From NCBI RefSeq assembly GCF_019263585.2, contig NZ_JADQDF010000001.1, positions 3,906,001-3,970,000 of the forward strand: DNA of 64,000 nucleotides, written 5' to 3'. Each line of letters opens with the position of its first letter. Position 1 is the stretch's first letter. This document shows positions 26,749 through 33,296 of the stretch, in pieces. The notes under the pieces are model-generated. The model did no database searches. It was not told the origin of the DNA and saw nothing but the letters and a program-made list of their open reading frames with translations. The stretch is from Pseudonocardia oceani (GTDB taxonomy: Bacteria; Actinomycetota; Actinomycetes; Mycobacteriales; Pseudonocardiaceae). The position numbers were made by a program, and so were the translations under genes.

Positions 26749-27141
26749 GTGCTAGTCCGATCAGTTCCGTTGGACGGCGGAGCGATCAACCCCGACCAGA
26801 CGGGTGGTGGCGACCCCGCCCCTCCTCTGGGGTCCCTGCTCACGGCGTTGAACTCGCTGGGGCAACCTCGCGCCGGTCTGGACCTGCCCTGTCGCTCGGG
26901 CGACGCCGACCTGTGGTTCGCCGAGGCTCCCCGTGAGCTGGAGCAGGCCAAGGCGCTGTGCGCGGCGTGCCCGATCCGGGTCGAGTGCCTGGCCGGCGCG
27001 CTCGCGCGCGAGGAGCCGTGGGGGGTGTGGGGCGGCGAGATCTTCGAGCGCGGCGCCGTCATCCCCCGCAAGCGGCCCCGGGGCCGTCCCAGCAAGGCCG
27101 ACCTGGCCCGCGACCGCGCGTACGCGGCGGCCTCGGCCTGA
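26749..27141 (+). CDS. whiB7: WhiB7-family Fe-S transcription factor
   Basis: A 130-residue WhiB protein. Four cysteines (48, 71, 74, 80; C-x22-C-x2-C-x5-C) hold the iron-sulfur cluster, GVWGG follows at 92-96, and the C-terminal AT-hook RGRP (111-114) after a basic run distinguishes WhiB7 from other WhiB paralogues. It binds SigA and activates intrinsic multidrug-resistance genes in response to ribosome-targeting antibiotics. GGAGG (26737-26741) stands 7 bp before the GTG. The long attenuated leader and A/T-rich promoter give two layers of control. Confidence 0.95.
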   Translation: MLVRSVPLDGGAINPDQTGGGDPAPPLGSLLTALNSLGQPRAGLDLPCRSGDADLWFAEAPRELEQAKALCAACPIRVECLAGALAREEPWGVWGGEIFERGAVIPRKRPRGRPSKADLARDRAYAAASA

Positions 27142-27176
27142 CCACCCAGTACGACCGACCCCGCAGGAGCCCCGCC

Positions 27177-27425
27177 ATGACCCTCTTCACCACCGCCACG
27201 CCGTACCCGTCCGGCGCCGTCCGCGACCGCGAGGACCGACTCAGCCGAGGACACTGGATGTTGCTCATGAACGAAGCCCTGGCCCGATCCCGACAGCAGG
27301 AGGCCGAACAGGCCGCTCGCGACCACGCCCTGGCCCGCCAGCTCGTGGCCGGCCGCACCTGGGCCCGCCTGGCGGCCTTCGCCCAGCGGCGCGCCGAGAG
27401 CGCGCGGCGGCGCTCGGTGCGGTGA
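27177..27425 (+). CDS. Hypothetical 82-residue basic protein downstream of whiB7
   Basis: No family is recognised. The N-terminal 25 residues are mixed; the rest is a long, Arg/Ala/Gln-rich amphipathic helix (EALARSRQQEAEQAARDHALARQLVA). A GGAG at 27165-27168 precedes the ATG at 27177, and the gene begins 35 bp after whiB7, so co-transcription is likely. Coding bias (G/C third positions) is consistent with a real gene. A 16-bp hairpin follows the stop. Confidence 0.6.
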   Translation: MTLFTTATPYPSGAVRDREDRLSRGHWMLLMNEALARSRQQEAEQAARDHALARQLVAGRTWARLAAFAQRRAESARRRSVR

Positions 27426-27469
27426 TCTGACCGACCTGCGGCGCCCTCTGCGCGGCGCCGCCCCGAACC

Positions 27470-27508
27470 CGACGGCGCCCCGGTCCTCCCGTGACCGGGG
27501 CGCCGTCG
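27470..27508. terminator. 16-bp stem-loop between convergent genes
   Basis: CGACGGCGCCCCGGTC (27470-27485) pairs perfectly with 27493-27508 around a 7-nt loop. It lies between the 82-codon gene and the convergent ABC1 kinase gene. There is no T-tract, as is common for actinobacterial hairpin terminators. Confidence 0.8.
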
Positions 27509-27526
27509 GCGTGCGCGGGTGCGGGC

Positions 27527-28855
27527 TCAGCCCGACGCGGGGGAGTCCTCGAAGATCCACGGGTTCCACTGCTGGACGATGCCCCGCAGCGGCACGTCGG
27601 CGTCGAGCTGGCACAGGACGCCGATCGTGCCCATCGTGACGCGGTGCACGAGCAGGTACTGCGCCGGCAGGTTGAGCTCGCGGCCGGTGTTGAACTGCGG
27701 ACTGCGCAGATCACCGACGCGCTCGGCCTGCTTCTGCAGCCAGGCGCGGTCGAACCGGAACGACTCGGTGTGCATGGGCTCGGTGAACGGCGCGAGGTAG
27801 GCCATCGCCTCGTCGGCCGTCATCTGCGAACCGGTCCGGACGAAGCCCTCCCGCTGCAGGTGGGCGAGCAGGTCGACGGGCCGCTCGGCCAGCGCGAGAC
27901 GCAGCATCTCCGACAGCGGCCGCGGCATCCCGTCGGGCAGCCGGGCCACGGCGCCGAAGTCGATCACCATGAGGCGGCCGTCCTCGAGCAGCAGGAAGTT
28001 GCCCGGGTGCGGGTCGGCGTGCAGCAGCCCCACCCGCTCGGGGGAGGCGTAGAGGAACTCCGAGAGCTGCAGCGCGGCGTGGTCGCGCTCCTCCTGCGTG
28101 CCGCGGGCGATCACATCGGACAGCTTCCGCCCGGTGACCCACTCGCTGACCATCGCCTTCGGCGCCGACGCCACGACCTTCGGCACCTTGACCTGCGGGT
28201 CGCCGTCGTAGGCCGCGGCGAAGGCGCGCTGGTTGTCGGCCTCGTCGCGGTAGTCGAGCTCCTCGGCCATCCGGTCCTGCAGCTCGCTGATCAGCGGCTT
28301 GATGTCGAGGCCCGGCAGGAACGGCTGCATGAGCCGGCTCATCCGCGACAGCTGGCGCAGGTCGGACAGCAGCGCCTGCTCCGCGCCCGGGTACTGCACC
28401 TTGACCGCGACCTCGCGCCCGTCGCGCCACACGGCGCGGTGCACCTGGCCGATGCTCGCGGCCGCGGCGGGGGTGTCGTCGAACTCGGTGAACCGGCTGC
28501 GCCAGCCGCGCCCGAACTGCTCGGAGAGCATCCGGTCGACGTCGCGCGGCGGCATCGGCGGAGCGGCGGACTGCAGCTTGACCAGCGACTCGCGGAAGGG
28601 TGCCGCGTACTCCTCGGGCACGGCGGCCTCGAACACGCTCAGGGCCTGGCCGAATTTCATGGCGCCGCCCTTGAGCTCACCGAGCACGGCGAACAGCTGC
28701 TCGGCGCTCTTCTGCATCATCTGCGCGGAGATCTCCTCGCCGTTGCCCCCGGCGAGGCGGCGTCCCCAGCCGGCGGCGGCCCGGCCCGCCGCCCCGAGGG
28801 GGAGGCTGGCGAGCTTGGCGGTGCGGGCGGCGGTGCGCCGTGGGATGTCCGTCAC
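27527..28855 (-). CDS. ABC1/UbiB-family atypical kinase
   Basis: A 442-residue protein of the ABC1 (ADCK/UbiB) family. The N-terminal KxGQ-type motif reads GGAMKFGQALSVFEA, the Ala-rich nucleotide loop is AAASIGQVHRA, followed by the VAVKVQYPG lysine, the catalytic HADPHPGNFLL and metal-binding VIDFGA. Such proteins act as ATPases or kinases in isoprenoid-quinone or lipid metabolism. The GTG 28855 overlaps the stop of the upstream cyclodehydratase-like gene by 4 bp. In mycobacteria the equivalent gene follows whiB7 and belongs to the WhiB7 regulon region (recalled), but here it is on the opposite strand. Confidence 0.9.
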   Translation of the reverse strand: MTDIPRRTAARTAKLASLPLGAAGRAAAGWGRRLAGGNGEEISAQMMQKSAEQLFAVLGELKGGAMKFGQALSVFEAAVPEEYAAPFRESLVKLQSAAPPMPPRDVDRMLSEQFGRGWRSRFTEFDDTPAAAASIGQVHRAVWRDGREVAVKVQYPGAEQALLSDLRQLSRMSRLMQPFLPGLDIKPLISELQDRMAEELDYRDEADNQRAFAAAYDGDPQVKVPKVVASAPKAMVSEWVTGRKLSDVIARGTQEERDHAALQLSEFLYASPERVGLLHADPHPGNFLLLEDGRLMVIDFGAVARLPDGMPRPLSEMLRLALAERPVDLLAHLQREGFVRTGSQMTADEAMAYLAPFTEPMHTESFRFDRAWLQKQAERVGDLRSPQFNTGRELNLPAQYLLVHRVTMGTIGVLCQLDADVPLRGIVQQWNPWIFEDSPASG

Positions 28856-29883
28856 GGCTCCAGTCTCCCCCCACCAGCACCACCCCCGCATGTCGCCCGG
28901 GCGTGGCGAGCCCCACCGCAGGGGCACCGCGGATGCCGCGACCACCTGCGGGTGACCAGCGTCGCGGCGGCCACGTCGAGCTCCAGCACCGCGTCGAGGA
29001 CGGGCGGTGCAGCGGTGGCGTCGAGCGCGACGAGGGCCTGCGCGGTGCCGAGCGCGGCCGTGGCGACGACGCACGCGGGATCGGCCCGCCCCGGGCGCCC
29101 GACGAGCTGCGCGGCCACACCGGGCCAGCCCGGGTCGCGGTCGGCGCGGTGCAGGTCGACGCAGCGCAGGCACGCCGTGCGGCCGGGCAGCACGAGCGGG
29201 CCGACGACGCCCACCCCGTCGCGCAGCCGGAGCGGCAGATGCGCGACGCCGTCGTCGAGGAGCCGGGCGACCAGCCGCGGCGGGGGCTCCTGCGCGTCGG
29301 CGAGCACCACCAGGTCGGGGGAGAGCCGCTGCGGCGGGGACGTGACGACGGCGCCGGGGACGAGCCGCGCCGCCGCCCGCGCGACGGCCCTCGCCCGCCG
29401 AGCGCCCCGGTCGGCGTCGAGGAGCCCGGTGCCGAGGTCGGCCCCCTCGACCACCCCCTCGGTGGCGACGTGCACGGTGCCCACGCGCCCGTCGGCGCCC
29501 GCGGGGCCGGCCAGGCCCGCCCCGACCAGCCCCGTGACGACGCCCGCCGCCAGCGGCCCGTCGCCGACGACGAGCACGACGTGGTGCGCCCGCCGCCCGG
29601 CCACCCGGCGCGCGGCGGCCGCGTCGACGAGGACGCCCGCGTCGAGCAGCGACCCCAGCAGCGCCCGCGCCGTCGACGGGTCGGCCCCGCGCGCCACCGC
29701 CCGCCCGACGAGCGGGCCGGGCGCGACCGCGGAGCCCAGCTCGTCGAGCATCAGAGCCAGCGGCGGGTCGAGGTCGTCGGCGAGCAGCCCCGCGTCCGGG
29801 CTCAGACCGAGCCGGCGGGTGCGCGCCCCGACGGGCAGCAGCGTGCGGTGCGGGGCGAGGGAGAGCAGGGGCGGCAGGTCCAT
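28852..29883 (-). CDS. ThiF/E1-like, cyclodehydratase-related protein
   Basis: A 343-residue protein. The N-terminus (LLPVGARTRRLGLSPDAGLLADDL) resembles a peptide-binding RRE-like or E1-associated region; a Rossmann-like stretch follows (HHVVLVVGDGPLAAGVV). The C-terminus has CLRCVDLHRADRDPGWP and a terminal CPCGG, giving two Cys pairs that could bind zinc, as in TOMM cyclodehydratase C-domain/ThiF-like proteins. No YcaO gene, precursor peptide or other RiPP gene is nearby, so a maturation role is not supported by context. It overlaps the ABC1 kinase by 4 bp; this pair is conserved in mycobacteria (recalled Rv3196-Rv3197). Confidence 0.7.
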   Translation of the reverse strand: MDLPPLLSLAPHRTLLPVGARTRRLGLSPDAGLLADDLDPPLALMLDELGSAVAPGPLVGRAVARGADPSTARALLGSLLDAGVLVDAAAARRVAGRRAHHVVLVVGDGPLAAGVVTGLVGAGLAGPAGADGRVGTVHVATEGVVEGADLGTGLLDADRGARRARAVARAAARLVPGAVVTSPPQRLSPDLVVLADAQEPPPRLVARLLDDGVAHLPLRLRDGVGVVGPLVLPGRTACLRCVDLHRADRDPGWPGVAAQLVGRPGRADPACVVATAALGTAQALVALDATAAPPVLDAVLELDVAAATLVTRRWSRHPRCPCGGARHARATCGGGAGGGRLEP

Positions 29884-30003
29884 GCGCCGATGCTCGCCCG
29901 ATCCGCGCCGCCGCGTGCCGTCCGTCCACAGATGACGCCGGGAGCCTGTGGACAACTCCGACCGGGACGCCCGCGGTGACCTGCGGGGACTACTCTCGGT
30001 GGC

Positions 30004-30639
30004 ATGGCGTGGCCCACGGCCGTCGAGGTCCGGCGCAGCGATCGTCGCAAGCGGATGGTCAGTGCGCGGCGCGAGGGCGACACCGTGATCGTGTTCATCC
30101 CGGGGTGGATGAGCGAGAGCGAGGAGCGCCGCTGGGTCGACGAGATGGTGGCCCGCCTGGAGCGCAGCGAGGCCCGCCGCCGCTCCCCGGGCCGCACCGG
30201 CGACGACGCGCTGCGCCGCCGCTGCCTCGACCTCAACCGCCGCCACCTCGACGGGCTCGCCGTGCCCGCCACCGTCCGCTGGGTGCCCACGATGCGCACC
30301 CGCTGGGCCTCCTGCACGCCGGCCGACCGCACGATCCGGATCAGCGAGCGGTTGCGCGACGCCCCGGGCTGGGTCGTCGACTACGTGCTGGTGCACGAGC
30401 TCGCGCACCTGCTCGAGCCCGGCCACGACGACGCGTTCTGGGCCTGGGTGCGGCGCTACCCCCGCACCGAGCGCGCGATGGGCTACCTCGAGGGGCTCTC
30501 CGCGGCCGCCGGGCTGGGCCTGGTCGGCACCGACGGCGACGAGCCCGACGCCGCAGCCGAGTTCGACACCGACACCGGCACGACCGGCACCGACCCCGGA
30601 ACGCAGACCGGGCCCGACCTCGCGGCCGAGCCCGGCTGA
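30004..30639 (+). CDS. YgjP-like (M48-related) zinc metallopeptidase
   Basis: A 211-residue protein with the zinc motif HELAH at residues 131-135 and a further His in EPGHDDAFW (H141), the SprT/WLM-like arrangement of the YgjP (DUF45) family. RTRWASC upstream is another family hallmark. The C-terminal ~40 residues are acidic and Thr-rich (TDTGTTGTDPGTQT), probably disordered. No membrane segment or signal is seen, so it should be cytoplasmic. It diverges from the cyclodehydratase-like gene and converges on the DUF2342-type gene. Confidence 0.87.
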   Translation: MAWPTAVEVRRSDRRKRMVSARREGDTVIVFIPGWMSESEERRWVDEMVARLERSEARRRSPGRTGDDALRRRCLDLNRRHLDGLAVPATVRWVPTMRTRWASCTPADRTIRISERLRDAPGWVVDYVLVHELAHLLEPGHDDAFWAWVRRYPRTERAMGYLEGLSAAAGLGLVGTDGDEPDAAAEFDTDTGTTGTDPGTQTGPDLAAEPG

Positions 30640-30655
30640 TCACCGTGGGGGCGGA

Positions 30656-32074
30656 CTACGCCTCCGGGTCCTTCTTCCCCTGCTCGGGGTCCTCCGGGTC
30701 CGGCGCCGCGTCGGTGCCGGCGAGCTTCTCGAGCTCCGCGATCGGGTCGCCGACCTCGTCGCGCGCGACGAACGCCGCCGGGTCGTCGAGGTCGTCGGCC
30801 GACGGGATGAGGTCCGGGTGGGCCCACAGCGCGTCGCGCCCGGAGGCGCCGCGCTGCTCGCCGAGCAGGCGCCACAGCTCCGCGGCCGCCCGCAGGCGCC
30901 GGGGCCGCAGCTCCAGACCGACGACCGTGGCGAACGTCTGCTCCGCCGGCCCGCCGGAAGCACGACGGCGCCGCAGCGTCTCGCGCATCGCCTCGGCACC
31001 GGGCAGGCGGTCGCCGACGGCCTCGGCCACGACGGCGTCGACCCAGCCCTCGATGAGCGCGAGCAGCGTCTCCAGCCGCGCGAGCGCGGCCTTCTGCTCG
31101 GGCGTGGTCTCGGGCTCGAACATGCCCGAGCCCATGGCCTCCTGGATCGCCGCCGGGTTCGACGGGTCGATGCCGCGGGCCATCTCCTCGATCTTCGAGG
31201 TGTCGATCGTGATGCCCTGCGCGTACTCCTCGACGGTGCGCAGCAGCCGCTCCCTGAGCCAGCCGACGTGCGCGAACAGGCGCTGGTGGGCGGCCTCGCG
31301 GGCGGCGAGGAACAGCAGGACCTCGCTGGCGGGGCGGTCGAGGTCGCGCGTCAGCTTCTCGACGTTCTCCGGCAGCAGCGCGGCGACGCGGTCGGGACCG
31401 ACCGGGATGCCGATGTCGGTGGAGGTGAGCACCTCGGCGGCGAGCTGGGCGAGGCCCTGCCCGAGCTGGCTGCCGAACGCGAGCCCGCCCATCTGGCCGA
31501 GCATCGCCATCATCGGCCCGGCCGCGGCGCGCGCCTCCTCGGGCAGCGCGTCGGTCCACGCCGTGGACATGCGACGCGCGATCGGGTCGCACAGGCGCTT
31601 CCACGTGGGCATGCTCGCCGTGACCCACTCGCCGGCCGACCACGCCTTCGTCGACGTGGCTCCGGCCGGGAACTCGGTGGCGGCGTCGAGCCATAGCTCG
31701 GCCAGCTTCACCGCGTCGGACACGGCGGCGCGCTGCGCGCCCGTGAGCGACGAGCTGGTGGCGGCGAGCTGCTGCGTGGCCATCTGCGCGGCGAGGTCGT
31801 AGTTGACGGGCCCGTCGCCGGTGTTCTGCGCCTGGCTGAGCATCTGCCCGAGCTGGGTGAGCATCTGACCGAGCTGGCTGACGTCGAAACCGCCGGGGCC
31901 GCCCATGCCGGGCATGCCGCCCATCCCGGGTAGCCCGCCCGGCGGCATCCCCGGCAGGTTGCCGAAGCCGAAGGGGTCGGCCGGGCCGTCACCGCGGCCG
32001 GGTTCGTCGTCGCGGCCCCGGTCGGGGTCGTTGCGGTCGGAGGGTCCGAAACCGAACGGCGGCTTGTCGCTCAT
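30656..32074 (-). CDS. Zinc-dependent metalloprotease-like protein (DUF2342 / F420-associated hydrolase family)
   Basis: A 472-residue protein. A Gly/Met/Pro-rich start (LPGMPPGGLPGMGGMPGMGG) precedes a helical body. Family-specific segments include LCDPIARRMSTAWTDALPEE, FGSQLGQGLAQLA and the zincin-like REAAHQRLFAHVGWLRE, where the classic HExxH has become EAAHxRLF. This fits the actinobacterial family annotated as a zinc-dependent metalloprotease or coenzyme F420 biosynthesis-associated hydrolase. A Glu- and Asp-rich tail ends the protein. It diverges from the PDZ-Lon gene, as in mycobacteria (recalled Rv3195/Rv3194c). Enzymatic activity is not shown. Confidence 0.85.
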   Translation of the reverse strand: MSDKPPFGFGPSDRNDPDRGRDDEPGRGDGPADPFGFGNLPGMPPGGLPGMGGMPGMGGPGGFDVSQLGQMLTQLGQMLSQAQNTGDGPVNYDLAAQMATQQLAATSSSLTGAQRAAVSDAVKLAELWLDAATEFPAGATSTKAWSAGEWVTASMPTWKRLCDPIARRMSTAWTDALPEEARAAAGPMMAMLGQMGGLAFGSQLGQGLAQLAAEVLTSTDIGIPVGPDRVAALLPENVEKLTRDLDRPASEVLLFLAAREAAHQRLFAHVGWLRERLLRTVEEYAQGITIDTSKIEEMARGIDPSNPAAIQEAMGSGMFEPETTPEQKAALARLETLLALIEGWVDAVVAEAVGDRLPGAEAMRETLRRRRASGGPAEQTFATVVGLELRPRRLRAAAELWRLLGEQRGASGRDALWAHPDLIPSADDLDDPAAFVARDEVGDPIAELEKLAGTDAAPDPEDPEQGKKDPEA

Positions 32075-32140
32075 GCCGACCACGGTACGCGCGCCGACCA
32101 CCGTACGAGGCCCGCACACCGGGCCGAATAGGGTTCGCCC

Positions 32141-33157
32141 GTGGATCGTCGCCTGCTGACCGCCGTGGCCGCCGCCCTGCTGGCGGTGTCCCTCGGCGTC
32201 ATCGGCGCGACCCTGCCCGTGCCGTTCGTCGCGCTGGGTCCCGGGCCCACCCACGACACCCTCGGCGACTACGAGGGCACGCAGATCGTGCGCGTCGAGG
32301 GGCTGGCGCAGTACCCCACGTCGGGGCACCTCAACATGACGACGGTGTCGGTCACCGACCGGCTCTCGCTGTTCACGACGCTGTGGTTCTGGGCGTCGGG
32401 CGAGCGGCGGGTGATCCCGCGCGAGTCGGTGTTCCCCTCCGACCGCACCGACCAGGAGATCCAGGACGAGAACGCCGCGCAGTTCGCGTCGTCGGAGTCG
32501 AACGCGGAGGCCGCCGCCGTCACCGAGCTGGGGCTGCCCGCGCGCGTGCTGGTGGCGGGCGTCGTCGACGACTCGCCGGCGGCGGGCGTGCTGGAGCCGG
32601 GCGACGAGATCGTGTCCGTGGCGGGGCAGCCGGTGGCCTCGGCCGCCGAGGTCTCCGACCGGCTCACCGACGCCCGCCCCGGCGACACCGTGGCGATCGA
32701 CTACCGGCGCGAGGGCACCGAGCAGCAGGTCGACGTCGTGCTGGGCGCGAGCCCGGACCGCGCGCAGGGGTTCCTCGGGGTGCGGCCCACCGTCGAGGCC
32801 CGTGACGGCGCCATCGACATCTCGCTCGACGGCATCGGCGGCCCGTCCGCCGGGCTGATGTTCTCCCTCGCCGTCGTCGACCGCCTCACCCCCGGCGAGC
32901 TGACGGGCGGGCGCTTCATCGCGGGCACCGGCTCGATCGACCCCGGCGGCGCGGTCGGCGCCATCGACGGCGTGCCGTTCAAGATGGCCAAGGCGAGCGA
33001 GGTCGGCGCCGAGGTGTTCCTGGTGCCCGAGGCCAACTGCGCGGAGGCGCTGTCGACGGCCCCCGACGGGCTCGACCTGATCCGTGTGAGCACGCTCGAC
33101 GACGCCATCGTCCAGCTCGACGCGCTGCGCGAAGGCCGCCCCACCGCCCCCTGCTGA
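32141..33157 (+). CDS. PDZ-domain, Lon-like (S16) membrane-anchored protease
   Basis: A 338-residue protein. An N-terminal signal-anchor spans about residues 7-32, a PDZ domain about 132-205, and a C-terminal Lon-like proteolytic domain has the catalytic Ser in GGPSAG (S236) and the Lys in PFKMAKA (K281). This is the YlbL/SdrC type that acts outside the cytoplasmic membrane. The GTG start directly precedes the basic-hydrophobic N-terminus. It lies 139 bp upstream of the UPF0182 gene, the same pair as in mycobacteria (recalled Rv3194c-Rv3193c). Confidence 0.92.
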   Translation: MDRRLLTAVAAALLAVSLGVIGATLPVPFVALGPGPTHDTLGDYEGTQIVRVEGLAQYPTSGHLNMTTVSVTDRLSLFTTLWFWASGERRVIPRESVFPSDRTDQEIQDENAAQFASSESNAEAAAVTELGLPARVLVAGVVDDSPAAGVLEPGDEIVSVAGQPVASAAEVSDRLTDARPGDTVAIDYRREGTEQQVDVVLGASPDRAQGFLGVRPTVEARDGAIDISLDGIGGPSAGLMFSLAVVDRLTPGELTGGRFIAGTGSIDPGGAVGAIDGVPFKMAKASEVGAEVFLVPEANCAEALSTAPDGLDLIRVSTLDDAIVQLDALREGRPTAPC

Positions 33158-33296
33158 GGGCCCCCCGGGGCACGTGTCGATCACGGTTCGAGCAAATCGG
33201 ACACGCCCCACGGGAACCCCACACGGCCTCCGTAGAGTTGGGACAGCAGGGCGCGCAGGCGGGCCCGCACACTGTCAAGACCCTGGAGCGTGTCTC

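Noticed and set aside
28852..29883. RiPP (thiazole/oxazole peptide) biosynthetic cluster
   Set aside because: Only the cyclodehydratase-like gene is present; no YcaO, dehydrogenase, precursor peptide or transporter nearby.
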